Notes: generated from the sequence alone by a model not told the origin. Shown: positions 44,410-53,088, numbered from the stretch's first letter. The stretch is DNA of 64,000 nt from UBA5336 sp964492485 (GCA_964492485.1 CAZBKM010000003.1:1-64000), one strand, 5' to 3'. Made by a program: numbers and translations.

Positions 44410-45717
44410 ATGCGTACCGGCGGCCGTATCTCCGCAGCGATAGCCGTTCTCGACGACGTGCTTCGCCGGCACCAGCCGGTGAAGGCCGCCGTGCGGGACT
44501 GGGGCAAGCGGGCGCGCTATGCCGGCGCGGGCGATCGGGCCTGGGTCTCGGGGCTGGTGCTGGACGCGCTGCGCCGCCGGGCCTCGCTGGCTCACCTCAT
44601 GGGCGCCGACGATGCCCGCGCCCTGGTCCTTGGGGCGCTGCGCCACGCCTGGGACTGGCCGGTGCGCGACATCGAGCAGTCTGCCTACGACCCCCATGGT
44701 CCGACGCCGCTGACCGAAGCCGAGCGAAGCGCCCTGATCCTGGCGCCGGACCCCGCTGCGCCGCCACATGCCCGGGGCGACTTCCCCGAATGGCTGACCC
44801 CGCACCTGGCGCGCGCCTTCGGCGAGGATGCGGTGGTGGAGGGCCAGGCCATGGCGGTGCGCGCCGATGTGGATCTCCGCGTCAACACGCTGAAGACCGA
44901 TCCCGAGCGGGCGGGCAAGGCCCTGCGGTCGGTCGGCGCTCAGCCCTCGCCGCTTCTGGTCGACGGGTTCCGGATCCCGGCATCGCATCCGACCGACCGC
45001 GAACCGCGACTGGAGGCCATCCCAGCCTTCTCGAAAGGTTGGGTGGAGGTGCAGGATTCAGGCTCCCAGATTGCGGCTGCGGCGGCGAACGTCCAGCCTG
45101 GCGAACAGGTTCTGGACTTCTGCGCCGGGGGTGGTGGCAAGACGCTCGCACTGGCGGCGGCCATGGCCGGCAAGGGCCAGGTGCACGCCTTCGATATCGA
45201 TGGCCGGCGCCTCGCGGCCCTGATCCCGCGTCTCAAACGGTCGGGCGCCCACAATGTGCAGCTTGTCAGGCCAGAGGACCCCGACGCGCTGGCCGCTCTG
45301 GTCGGGCGCATGGATTGCGTCTTCGTCGACGCACCCTGCACCGGGACGGGAACCTGGCGCCGCCGGCCAGACACCAAATGGCGCGTGACGCCGTCGGCGC
45401 TTACGCGACGCATGGCCGAGCAGGACGAGATTCTGTCGGCCGCAGCCGCGTATGTGAAGCCGGGCGGGCGCCTGGTCTTTGCGACCTGCAGCTTTCTGGT
45501 CGAGGAGGGGGACGACCGTGTCGCCGCCTTCCTCGCCACCCGCCCCGACTTTTCCGCCACCGGTTCTGCCGAGGCCGCGATCGCGTCCGGTCGTCTGACT
45601 GCGGCCGGTATGGCTGCCGTGCGCGCCGGCGCCACGCAAGAGGGATCGGTGCGGCTGACGCCCAGGCGGGCAGGCACGGACGGGTTTTTCTTCGCCACGC
45701 TGCGCCGAGCGCCCTGA
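44410..45717 (+). CDS. rsmB: RsmB-like rRNA (cytosine-5) methyltransferase
   Basis: A 435-residue m5C methyltransferase. Residues 1-100 form a NusB-like RNA-binding domain; the catalytic domain has VLDFCAGGGGKTLALAAAM (SAM loop), VDAPCTGTGTWRRRPD (motif IV Cys, near 310) and FATCSFLVEEGD (motif VI Cys). Target C967 of 16S rRNA is the family prediction. It lies between guaB and guaA, as in many alphaproteobacteria, although it has no role in purine synthesis. A 48-base gap follows. Confidence 0.88.
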   Translation: MRTGGRISAAIAVLDDVLRRHQPVKAAVRDWGKRARYAGAGDRAWVSGLVLDALRRRASLAHLMGADDARALVLGALRHAWDWPVRDIEQSAYDPHGPTPLTEAERSALILAPDPAAPPHARGDFPEWLTPHLARAFGEDAVVEGQAMAVRADVDLRVNTLKTDPERAGKALRSVGAQPSPLLVDGFRIPASHPTDREPRLEAIPAFSKGWVEVQDSGSQIAAAAANVQPGEQVLDFCAGGGGKTLALAAAMAGKGQVHAFDIDGRRLAALIPRLKRSGAHNVQLVRPEDPDALAALVGRMDCVFVDAPCTGTGTWRRRPDTKWRVTPSALTRRMAEQDEILSAAAAYVKPGGRLVFATCSFLVEEGDDRVAAFLATRPDFSATGSAEAAIASGRLTAAGMAAVRAGATQEGSVRLTPRRAGTDGFFFATLRRAP

Positions 45718-45765
45718 TGAACCGATCCCACTGGAGCCCCCACCCGAAGCACGCTAGGCAAGCCC

Positions 45766-47337
45766 ATGGCCACTCTGATCGAACCCCAGCGTCATGACCG
45801 CGCCCTGATCGTCGATTTCGGCAGCCAGGTGACTCAGCTCATCGCGCGGCGCCTTCGCGAATTGGGCGTTTATTGCGACGTCTTCCCCTTCAACCGCGTC
45901 GATGCCGCCTTCCTGGCCGACTATGCCCCGAGGGCGGTCATCCTGTCGGGTGGTCCCGCCAGTGTAACCGCACCCGACAGTCCACGCGCCGATCCGGCCG
46001 TGTTCGAGTTGGGCGTGCCCGTTCTGGGCATCTGCTACGGACAGCAGGTCATGGTCAGCCAGCTTGGAGGAACGGTCGAGAGCGGCCAGAGCCGTGAATT
46101 CGGCCGCGCCTATGTGGAGCGCGTTGCGGACGACCCCTTTCTGGACGGCCTGTTTCAGACGGGGGCAGAAGAAGTCTGGATGAGCCATGGCGATCATGTT
46201 TCCGCACTGCCGGACGGTTTCGAGATCGTCGCCCAGTCCCCTGGCGCACCCTATGCCGTCATCGCCGACCGGGCGCGGGGGTTCTACGGAACCCAGTTCC
46301 ACCCGGAAGTGGTCCATACGATCCACGGCACACGGATGTTGCGCAACTTCACCCACGGCATTGCCGGGTTCACCGGCGACTGGACCATGGCCGCCTACCG
46401 CCAGGAAGCGATCGGAAAGATCCGCGCCCAGGTGGGCGAGGGGCGCGTGATCTGCGGCCTGTCGGGTGGAGTCGACAGTTCTGTCGCGGCCGTCCTGCTG
46501 CACGAGGCCATCGGCGATCAGCTTACCTGCGTGTTCGTGGACCACGGCCTGATGCGGCTGAACGAGGGCGCCGACGTGGTCGGTCTGTTTCGCGATCACT
46601 ATAACATCCCGCTTGTCCATGTGGATGCGAGCGAGACGTTCCTGGGCGCGCTTGAGGGGATCAGCGATCCCGAACAGAAGCGCAAGACCATCGGGCGCCT
46701 GTTCATCGAGGTGTTCGACGCGGAAGCCACCAAGCTGGGGGGGGCCGATTTCCTGGCGCAGGGAACCCTCTATCCGGATGTGATCGAGAGCGTTTCGCCC
46801 ACCGGCGGGCCAAGCGTCACGATAAAGTCGCACCACAATGTGGGCGGCCTGCCGGAGCGCATGAAGCTGAAGCTGGTCGAGCCGCTGCGCGACCTGTTCA
46901 AGGACGAGGTGCGCGCCCTCGGCCGCGAGCTTGGCCTGCCGGACCGGTTTGTCGGTCGCCATCCCTTCCCGGGACCCGGCCTCGCCATCCGCATCCCGGG
47001 CGCAGTGACCCGGGAGAAGGCGGACATTCTGCGCAAGGCGGATGCGATCTATATCGAGGAGATCAAGCGCGCGGGCCTCTACGACGCGATCTGGCAGGCA
47101 TTCTCGGTGCTTCTTCCGGTAAACACGGTTGGCGTGATGGGGGACGAGCGGACCTATGAGGCGGTGCTTGCCCTGCGCGCGGTGACGTCTACCGATGGCA
47201 TGACGGCCGACTACTACCCCTTCGACCATGCCTTCCTCGGACGGTGCGCCACCCGGATCATAAACGAGGTGAAGGGGATCAACCGGGTCGTCTACGACAT
47301 CACCTCCAAGCCCCCAGGCACGATCGAGTGGGAGTGA
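45766..47337 (+). CDS. guaA: GMP synthase (glutamine-hydrolysing)
   Basis: A 523-residue bifunctional enzyme aminating XMP to GMP. N-terminal class I amidotransferase has LGICYGQQ (nucleophile Cys90) and FHPEVVHT (His/Glu of the triad); the ATP-pyrophosphatase domain has CGLSGGVDSSVAAVLL; the dimerisation domain ends with KPPGTIEWE, the typical terminus. It follows rsmB with 48 bases and closes the cluster; repeat R7 lies 100 bases downstream. Confidence 0.98.
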   Translation: MATLIEPQRHDRALIVDFGSQVTQLIARRLRELGVYCDVFPFNRVDAAFLADYAPRAVILSGGPASVTAPDSPRADPAVFELGVPVLGICYGQQVMVSQLGGTVESGQSREFGRAYVERVADDPFLDGLFQTGAEEVWMSHGDHVSALPDGFEIVAQSPGAPYAVIADRARGFYGTQFHPEVVHTIHGTRMLRNFTHGIAGFTGDWTMAAYRQEAIGKIRAQVGEGRVICGLSGGVDSSVAAVLLHEAIGDQLTCVFVDHGLMRLNEGADVVGLFRDHYNIPLVHVDASETFLGALEGISDPEQKRKTIGRLFIEVFDAEATKLGGADFLAQGTLYPDVIESVSPTGGPSVTIKSHHNVGGLPERMKLKLVEPLRDLFKDEVRALGRELGLPDRFVGRHPFPGPGLAIRIPGAVTREKADILRKADAIYIEEIKRAGLYDAIWQAFSVLLPVNTVGVMGDERTYEAVLALRAVTSTDGMTADYYPFDHAFLGRCATRIINEVKGINRVVYDITSKPPGTIEWE

Positions 47338-47993
47338 GGCCGCGTGTGTCTTGAGTGATTGCCGCGGCGCCAGCGACCACGCCGGTCCCGCTGGCTGCGT
47401 GTTGTTGGTCCGGCTTGGGAGATTGCGTCCCACACACTTAGCGCATCTTCAAATCAATCGGAGTCAGTGAAGATGCGCTAGCTTCTTGTTTTTGCGCATT
47501 TTCTTAACGCGAACCGGTTTCCACTTCGCTTGAAAATGCTCTAAAGCGACGGTCTTTCATTCCACTCCAGAACGTCGCTTTACATCATTGTTCTTGCGCA
47601 AGTCTCCGTTCGCAACCGACCCCGTTTGCTCCGAACTTGCTCTAGATGTGTAGGCGATCAACCGGTTATGCGTCTGCATATTGGGTTCGAAACGAACCTC
47701 CAGCCCACAGTCGGAAATGGCTCACACGATCGCTGCCTGGACCATGCGGGAGCCGAGATTGCCGGCGATCAGTGGAGTGATGAAGCCAGCCAGGCCCCAG
47801 GTCCACCGTTGCGTGTTCCTCGCTACCTGTCTGTCGTGCGAAGTATGTACGCTCTTGCCCGCAATTGAATGATACTCAGATTACAAAAAAACATAATATA
47901 ACACTCAATCAGAATGTTTTTGATCGCATCGGACGTAAACCAAAATTGTGTCGCACGGATGAATTTCCAATAAGGTGAGGTGAGATACAGTTA
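47338..47993. other. Intergenic region guaA / SDR gene (656 bases)
   Basis: It holds repeat copy R7 (47438-47645). Beyond it, 47646-47867 shows no convincing gene. A minus-strand frame encodes WTWGLAGFITPLIAGNLG, which looks like the end of a membrane protein, but it lacks a start codon. From 47868 to 47940 the DNA is conspicuously AT-rich for this window (run ACAAAAAAACATAATATAAC). Confidence 0.5.
47438..47645. repeat. Interspersed hairpin repeat copy R7, the most complete (H1-H2-H3-H4)
   Basis: All four hairpins are intact and in order. H1: AGCGCATCTTCA (47440-47451) and TGAAGATGCGCT (47468-47479), a perfect 12-base stem. H2: GCATTTTC (47496-47503) and GAAAATGC (47532-47539) with inner GCGAA/TTCGC. 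H3: AAAGCGACGGTC (47543-47554) and GAACGTCGCTTT (47570-47581), one mismatch. H4: GCAAGT (47598-47603) and ACTTGC (47635-47640). This copy serves as the reference. Confidence 0.9.
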
Positions 47994-48788
47994 TCAGAAA
48001 AGCGAGTAGTGTTGTCCGCCATCGATAACGATGTTCTGGCCCACGATGAAGCGCGCCAGTGGACTGCACAGAAAGGCGGCCATTGGGGCCAGGTCGTCGG
48101 CCTTCCCGACAAACCCCGCAGGAATATGGTTGTGGCTCCGGAAATGGGCGCTGATGACGGCCGGATCGTCCTCCAGTCCAAATGCGTCGGCGTAGTCCTT
48201 CATGATTTCGCTGGCGCCTTCTGTCTGGAACATTCCGGGAAGGAGGTTGTTGAGCGTGATCCCGTGCCTTGCGATCTCGCGCGACACCCCTGCGGTGTAG
48301 TTGATCAGGGCGGATCGCGCGGGACCCGACATGAGGCGCCAGATCATCGGGTTCTTGGCCGAAAATGTCGCAATGTTGACGATCCGTCCCCATCCGCGCG
48401 CTTTCATGCCTGGAATGTAATGTCGCATGATCTCGATCGGCCCGATCAAGGCCGTCTCGATGGACTCACGCCACATGTCGGGTGTCACCTTCAGAAAGTC
48501 GCCATTTGGCGCAGGCGGCTTGATGGTAATGCACAGGATCTCGGGATCGGGACAGGCCTTGAAGAGTGCGTTGCGACCTTCCTCCTTTGAGGAGTCGGCA
48601 ACCACCGGCGTGACATTGACCTTGTATCTTTCGGAGATCTCTTCTGCGGCGAGCCGCAGGCGCGCCTCACGTCTTGCCGAAATGACCAGGTTCGCCCCGG
48701 CCTCGGCCAGGCGCTCGGCCGTGGCGCGGCCCATCCCTGCGCTGCCACCGGCCATGATCGCCGTCTTGCCCCGTATCTGCAGGTCCAT
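47994..48788 (-). CDS. Divergent SDR without the YxxxK catalytic pair
   Basis: A 264-residue SDR. The NAD(P) loop is AGGSAGMG (14-21), but at the catalytic site the usual YxxxK reads SGPAR in RLMSGPARSALINYTAGVS, so Tyr and Lys are replaced by Ser and Arg. A recognised SDR subgroup (BKR_like_SDR_like) shows this replacement and keeps the following NNLLPG segment, seen here. It may be a reductase with altered chemistry or an isomerase. The ATG is 38 bases after the GST stop on the same strand, so it belongs to the TetR-divergent operon. Confidence 0.82.
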   Translation of the reverse strand: MDLQIRGKTAIMAGGSAGMGRATAERLAEAGANLVISARREARLRLAAEEISERYKVNVTPVVADSSKEEGRNALFKACPDPEILCITIKPPAPNGDFLKVTPDMWRESIETALIGPIEIMRHYIPGMKARGWGRIVNIATFSAKNPMIWRLMSGPARSALINYTAGVSREIARHGITLNNLLPGMFQTEGASEIMKDYADAFGLEDDPAVISAHFRSHNHIPAGFVGKADDLAPMAAFLCSPLARFIVGQNIVIDGGQHYSLF

Positions 48789-48826
48789 TGCGTCCTCCCG
48801 TCAGAGCCCGGCTTGCCCGCGCGGTC

Positions 48827-49438
48827 TCATTGCATGTTGAAGGCAAGCTGGAAGGCGGGCCGTTCCGCAATTCGCGCGATGTAGGCCTTCAGGTTCGACA
48901 TCTCGTCGGTCACGCAACCCAGCCGGTTGGCCATGGCGCAGGCATGGCCGATCATGATGTCCGCACCGGAAAAATCGCCGATCAGATACGCCTGGCCTTC
49001 CAGGGCTTGATCGAGCGGCTCGAGCGATTTGGAGAGAAGCTTTCGGGCCTGGGCCAGGACCGTGGCGTCGCGACGATCCTCGGGCAGCAGGACGGTCTGG
49101 ACGACGATCGTATTGATCGGCGGCATGACCATGCCCTCGCAATAATGAAACCATTGCAGGTAGGCTGGAAAACGGGGGTCATCGACAGCCGGTTTCAGGC
49201 CGCCATTCTTGTGACGTTCGAGAATGTAGTCGACGATCGCGCCGGACTCATAGATCGACACATCGCCATCTTCGAGAACGGGAACACGGCCCAGCGGATG
49301 GCGTTTGCGATGCTCATCCGATTTCAGATCCTTCGGATGGAACGACATCCTGTTGAGTTCATAGGGCAGGTCCAGCTCTTCGAGCAGCCAGACGATGCGG
49401 CCGGCGCGGGAATTCGGTGCAAAGTGAAGTTTCAGCAT
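48827..49438 (-). CDS. Glutathione S-transferase
   Basis: A 203-residue soluble GST. Thioredoxin-like N-domain: LKLHFAPNSRAGRIVWLLEEL (Ser as the likely glutathione-activating residue) and GRVPVLEDGDVSIYESGAIVDYI (the conserved Glu-Ser glutathione-binding pair). The helical C-domain has FSGADIMIGHACAM (N-capping box). It probably conjugates or isomerises electrophilic intermediates of a catabolic route. The ATG overlaps the stop of a small upstream frame (ATGCTGA). Confidence 0.9.
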   Translation of the reverse strand: MLKLHFAPNSRAGRIVWLLEELDLPYELNRMSFHPKDLKSDEHRKRHPLGRVPVLEDGDVSIYESGAIVDYILERHKNGGLKPAVDDPRFPAYLQWFHYCEGMVMPPINTIVVQTVLLPEDRRDATVLAQARKLLSKSLEPLDQALEGQAYLIGDFSGADIMIGHACAMANRLGCVTDEMSNLKAYIARIAERPAFQLAFNMQ

Positions 49439-49656
49439 GGGTCATTCTCCCGAGTGATTGGCTGTTCCGCTTCCTGTCCGGGGCCTCTCCTGTCTGAGGC
49501 GTCGACCACAGGATCCTTCGATCTCACGGCAATGGGCAGGACCGGTTGCAGGGTTGCACGCACGTCAAAGCGGTGTCGACGCTGCGGATGGTCCGGGGCC
49601 ACCGGGTACAAGCAGGGATTGCGGAACCACCAGACCCCGTCAACGCTGTGAGACAC
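49432..49656 (-). CDS. Small protein ahead of the GST gene (74 aa)
   Basis: The frame starts at GTG 49656 after the strong ribosome site GGAGGGAGGAA (seven-base spacing) and ends TGA (49432-49434) two bases inside the GST gene, so the two would be translationally coupled. The product begins MSHSVDGVWWFRNPC and is hydrophilic afterwards, with no membrane segment or family that I recognise. The excellent ribosome site and coupling argue for a real gene; the low-complexity polar tail (DRRGPGQEAEQPITREND) argues for caution. It would be the first gene of the minus operon. Confidence 0.5.
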   Translation of the reverse strand: MSHSVDGVWWFRNPCLYPVAPDHPQRRHRFDVRATLQPVLPIAVRSKDPVVDASDRRGPGQEAEQPITRENDPC

Positions 49657-49770
49657 GGATTGTTCCTCCCTCCGGCGCCATGGTTGCAAGCCGGTACCCG
49701 AAATTAGGTCTCTTGACCTAATGTCTAGGTCATGCGACCCAATCCGTCAATTGCGGGGTAGCGTGCCGAA
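49439..49770. other. Divergent control region GST operon / tetR
   Basis: Between the GST and tetR genes. Bases 49439-49656 are covered by the small upstream frame; 49657-49770 hold the GGAGGGAGGAA ribosome site on the minus strand and two operator-like inverted repeats. A plus-strand TTGACC (49713-49718) could be a -35 element embedded in the first operator. Confidence 0.6.
49704..49741. promoter_or_regulatory. Double TetR operator candidate
   Basis: Site 1: TTAGGTC-TCTT-GACCTAA (49704-49721), a perfect 7-base inverted repeat. Site 2: TAGGTC-ATGC-GACCCA (49726-49741), the same spacing with one mismatch. The sites are 21 bases apart, two helical turns, as expected for two regulator dimers on one face. 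Confidence 0.75.
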
Positions 49771-50415
49771 ATGTACTCGAAACCGTCCACGGCAGACCAG
49801 ATCATCGAAGCCAGCCTGAAGCTGTTCAATGAGCAGGGTTATGCGGCGACGTCGCTGAGTGAGATCGCAAGGTCGGTCGGCATTTCACAAGGCAACCTGA
49901 CCTATCATTTTCCCACCAAGCGAGACCTCGTCAGACGGATCGAGAACGATGTCCGTGCCCAGGCTCAGGCAAGAAGAGCGCGATTACGCCCGGGGAATGT
50001 GGCCGATGCCTATGTGGAAAGGCTGCTGTTCGGCATGAAGCTGGCGTGGAACTATCGCTTCCTTTTGCGTGATCGCACCCAGTACAAGCGAGGTCCGGAC
50101 ACGCCTTTGTCGGAATGGACGGCAAGCTTCGAGGAGTTCCGCGCCCTGATGTTCAGAATGGAAAGGGAGGGCCTGTTTCGCAAGGGCGCCGTCGAGGATC
50201 TGGAGGCTTTGACCCGCGCCATCTGGATCATCGGCCGCTATTGGATGGATTATCTGCACGACGCCGAGGGCCGAACGGAGATTTCCTGGGAGGACCAGAA
50301 ACGATGTGTCGAGCATCATTTCGCCGTCCTGCTGCCATGCCTGACAGCGAGCGCGAAAAGGCAGTTCGAAGCGGCCCTGGCACATGCGGACCGGTTCAGC
50401 GATGCGCATGCATGA
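49771..50415 (+). CDS. TetR-family transcriptional regulator
   Basis: A 214-residue regulator. The N-terminal HTH domain (ADQIIEASLKLFNEQGYAATSLSEIARSVGISQGNLTYHF, about 9-47; shown here in parts only: SLKLFNEQGYAATS, EIARSVGISQGNLTYHF) is complete. The C-terminal ligand domain is all-helical with DYLHDAEGRTEISW. It faces the GST-SDR operon across the double operator at 49704-49741 and lies 33 bases before the next SDR gene, so it probably represses itself and both operons until a pathway compound binds. Confidence 0.9.
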   Translation: MYSKPSTADQIIEASLKLFNEQGYAATSLSEIARSVGISQGNLTYHFPTKRDLVRRIENDVRAQAQARRARLRPGNVADAYVERLLFGMKLAWNYRFLLRDRTQYKRGPDTPLSEWTASFEEFRALMFRMEREGLFRKGAVEDLEALTRAIWIIGRYWMDYLHDAEGRTEISWEDQKRCVEHHFAVLLPCLTASAKRQFEAALAHADRFSDAHA

Positions 50416-50448
50416 GGTCGGATTCGAGTTTGAGGGGAGGGCTGCGTC

Positions 50449-51219
50449 TTGAAGAAGGTCTTGTTGGTATTGGGTGCCGGCGCCGGGATTGGCGGGCATG
50501 TCGCCAAACGATTTGCGCGCGAAGGGTATCACGCCGTCCTGTGTCGTCGCAGTGACGAAGAGGGCTTGAAAACGCTCATTGCGGAGATCGAAAGGGCTGG
50601 CGGGTCGGCCAGTGGAGAATTGCTGAATGCTGTTGAAGACGACACGATCGAGCGCCTGATCGAGAACGTCGAAACGCAGATCGGCCCGATCGAAGTCGTG
50701 CTGTTCAATCTTGGCGCACAGATCGGCAATCGCTCCCTTGAGGAGACGTCACTGCGCAAGTTCGAACTGGGTTGGCGAATGGCCACCTTCGCGCTGTTCC
50801 GGACGGCACGGTCCGTATTGCCAAGGATGGAGGCGCGCGGCCGCGGAACCTTGCTTGTCACATCGGCCACATCCGCGGTGCGCGGCAATGCCGGACAGCA
50901 TTCCCACGCCGCCGCCATGGGGGGGCGAAGGATGCTGTGTCAGACCTTGAACGCCGAATACGCATCCAGGGGTATCCATGTGGTCCACGTGGTCATCGAC
51001 GGCGCGGTCGATGCGCCCGACACGCTGGGCAAGATGTTGGGACCTGAGCGGTTTCAGCAGGTCCGCGAAGCGCGTGGCCTGGGCAAGGATGGACTTCTCG
51101 TGCCGTCGGAAATCGCAGAAACCTATTACCATCTGGCACATCAGCACCGTTCTGCCTGGACCCACGAACTCGATTTGCGGGCGTATTCCGACCTGGCCTG
51201 GTGGAACCACGCTCCGTGA
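50449..51219 (+). CDS. SDR-like protein with non-canonical active site
   Basis: A 256-residue Rossmann-fold protein starting with TTG after a GAGGGGAGG ribosome site. LGAGAGIGGHVAKRFAREG is the nucleotide loop, but where classical SDRs have YxxxK this reads HAAAM (in HSHAAAMGGRRM), so both catalytic residues are lost. The strand VVHVVIDGAVD that follows matches a group of SDR-like proteins with a substituted tyrosine. It may be a non-oxidoreductase, for example a hydratase-like or binding role. It is probably co-transcribed with tetR. The end contains WTHELDLRAYSDLAWWN, also seen in that group. Confidence 0.78.
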   Translation: MKKVLLVLGAGAGIGGHVAKRFAREGYHAVLCRRSDEEGLKTLIAEIERAGGSASGELLNAVEDDTIERLIENVETQIGPIEVVLFNLGAQIGNRSLEETSLRKFELGWRMATFALFRTARSVLPRMEARGRGTLLVTSATSAVRGNAGQHSHAAAMGGRRMLCQTLNAEYASRGIHVVHVVIDGAVDAPDTLGKMLGPERFQQVREARGLGKDGLLVPSEIAETYYHLAHQHRSAWTHELDLRAYSDLAWWNHAP

Positions 51220-51238
51220 TCGTGACACGATTGGGCGT

Positions 51239-51345
51239 GAGAGCATTTTCAAGCGAAGGGTGACCTCGTCCGCGTTGAGAGACGCCGCCAAGCCAAGACT
51301 CTGGCCTATCTTTCCTGAGCTGGATTGACTGAAAGGTTCGCTGGA
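51239..51345. repeat. Decayed hairpin repeat copy R8 (H2 with H1-like end)
   Basis: GAGCATTTTCAAGCGAAGG (51239-51257) matches H2 in reverse orientation; the next GTCCGCGTTGAGAGA and the later TTGACTGAAAGG fit decayed H2 and H1 parts. It lies 20 bases after the SDR stop and 26 before the acyl-CoA synthetase start, so it could carry or disturb that gene's promoter. Confidence 0.7.
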
Positions 51346-51370
51346 GCATCGAAGGGGAGAGAAACACAGG

Positions 51371-53059
51371 ATGTACTATAAAGAATTACAGGCGGTCAGT
51401 GAAAAGCTGACGGAGCCGGGCGGCGAGTTCGAGATCATCGAAACCGAGGTGCTCGGAAATATTATCCGAGACTACAAGAACCGGCCGCAAAGCGTAAGGG
51501 AGATATGGCTCTCCACCGCACAATACGCCGACGCAACCTACCTGGTCTATGAGAACGAGCGGATCAGCTATCGCGAGGCGCACCGGCAGGTAAACAGTCT
51601 TGCGGGGTGGCTGTTCGAGCAGGGTGTGCGTCCCGGGGACCGGATCGCGATTGCGATGCGCAATTATCCTGAATGGATGCTGATCTATTGGGCCTGCGTC
51701 TCTGTGGGCGTGACCGTCATCGGAATGAATGCCTGGTGGACCCGTCCGGAAATGGCCTACGGGATCAATGACGCGCAGCCGAAACTGATCTTTGCCGATG
51801 CCGAGCGGCTGTCGCGTATCGTCGGCAATCCGGACATCGAGCACGCCCCGGGCCTTGTCGGCGTCAGATCGGACGAGCTGCCCATCGGGGTCATCGATTG
51901 GGCAGACGTCATCAAGGTGTCGCGCGACCTGCCTTCGGTCGAGATCGACCCCGACAGCGACGCCTGCATCTTCTATACATCGGGGACGACGGGCTTCCCG
52001 AAGGGCGCACAGCTAACCCACCGCGGCTGCGTGGCAAACCTTCTCAACATGCAGTATGCGGCCGTCTCGTCGATGTTGGCCGTTCAGGCTGCGACCGGCG
52101 TGTCACCGCCACAAGATCCGCCGAGACCGGTCTCCCTGATCACGACGCCCCTGTTCCATGTGACAGCAAACAACTGTGCGGCCTATCGTGCGACGGCCGC
52201 GGGCGGCACGATCGTTCTGATGTATCGCTGGGACGCGGGCGAGGCGCTTCGCCTGATCGAGCGCGAGCGCATCACATCGATCAGCGGTGTGCCTGTGATC
52301 GGTCGGGAGCTCATCGCTCACCCGGCCTTTGACTCGACCGACACCTCCAGCCTGTTGGCGATCACGGGTGGCGGCGCCCCCGTACCGCCTGACCAGGTGC
52401 TGAAACTGGAGCATCGTATCAAGACCGCCCGCCCGGGTACGGGATACGGCATGACGGAAACATGCGGCGTGATCACCTCCATCGGAGGCGATTTCTTCGT
52501 GGATAAACCAGACACAGTCGGACCGGCCTTGCCGAACTTCGAGGTAAGATGCGTGGATGACGCCGGTCGGGACGTGCCCACAGGCGAGCTTGGCGAGATC
52601 TGGGTGCGCGGCTCGTCCGTGATCAAGGGATACATCAATCGGCCTGAAGCGACCGCCGAAGCGATTACCGATGGTTGGCTTCACACCGGCGATATCGGGC
52701 GCCTCGACGAATATGGCTTCATCTACATCCTTGACCGAAAGAAGGACATGCTCCTGCGGGGCGGCGAGAACATCTATTGTGCAGAAGTGGAAGCAGCGAT
52801 CTATCACCACCCTGCTGTCGCGGAGTGCTGCGTGTTCGGCGTTCCCGATGAACGTCTGGGCGAAGCGGTCGGTGCAGCCGTTTACCTGACACCGGGAGAG
52901 ACCGTCAGTCTGGACGAGCTGCAGGCTTTCTGTGCCAACCGCCTCGCGAGCTACAAGATACCGGCGCACCTCTGGGTTTGCGACACGCCGTTCCCGCGCA
53001 ATGCCAGCGGAAAGTTTCTCAAACGCGAGGTCAAGGAGCGCCTTCTGGGGTCAGGCTGA
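51371..53059 (+). CDS. Acyl-CoA synthetase (adenylate-forming)
   Basis: A 562-residue ANL-superfamily ligase. P-loop: YTSGTTGFPKGAQ from residue 202; motif GTGYGMTETCG near 355-364; A8 region LDRKKDMLLRGGENIYC near 455-470; the A10 lysine near the end lies in NASGKFLKREVKE. It activates a carboxylic acid as the acyl-AMP and then the CoA thioester. The start follows a GGGGAGAGAAA ribosome site; the long non-conserved N-terminus is normal for this group. Its place in the catabolic region suggests activation of a pathway acid or of a fatty-acid product. A hairpin follows directly. Confidence 0.9.
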   Translation: MYYKELQAVSEKLTEPGGEFEIIETEVLGNIIRDYKNRPQSVREIWLSTAQYADATYLVYENERISYREAHRQVNSLAGWLFEQGVRPGDRIAIAMRNYPEWMLIYWACVSVGVTVIGMNAWWTRPEMAYGINDAQPKLIFADAERLSRIVGNPDIEHAPGLVGVRSDELPIGVIDWADVIKVSRDLPSVEIDPDSDACIFYTSGTTGFPKGAQLTHRGCVANLLNMQYAAVSSMLAVQAATGVSPPQDPPRPVSLITTPLFHVTANNCAAYRATAAGGTIVLMYRWDAGEALRLIERERITSISGVPVIGRELIAHPAFDSTDTSSLLAITGGGAPVPPDQVLKLEHRIKTARPGTGYGMTETCGVITSIGGDFFVDKPDTVGPALPNFEVRCVDDAGRDVPTGELGEIWVRGSSVIKGYINRPEATAEAITDGWLHTGDIGRLDEYGFIYILDRKKDMLLRGGENIYCAEVEAAIYHHPAVAECCVFGVPDERLGEAVGAAVYLTPGETVSLDELQAFCANRLASYKIPAHLWVCDTPFPRNASGKFLKREVKERLLGSG

Positions 53060-53062
53060 AAA

Positions 53063-53088
53063 GGTCTGGCACGGCATCGGGCCAGACC
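53063..53088 (+). terminator. Candidate terminator after the acyl-CoA synthetase gene
   Basis: Perfect 8-base inverted repeat GGTCTGGC (53063-53070) and GCCAGACC (53081-53088), four bases after the TGA. No U-run follows, so its strength is doubtful. Confidence 0.45.

Noticed and set aside
45754..47433. Minus-strand frame of 559 codons opposite guaA
   Set aside because: guaA is certain from its motifs; the antisense frame has no family features.
47626..47868. Short plus-strand frame after repeat R7
   Set aside because: Begins inside the H4 hairpin of the repeat, has no ribosome site and no plausible domain.
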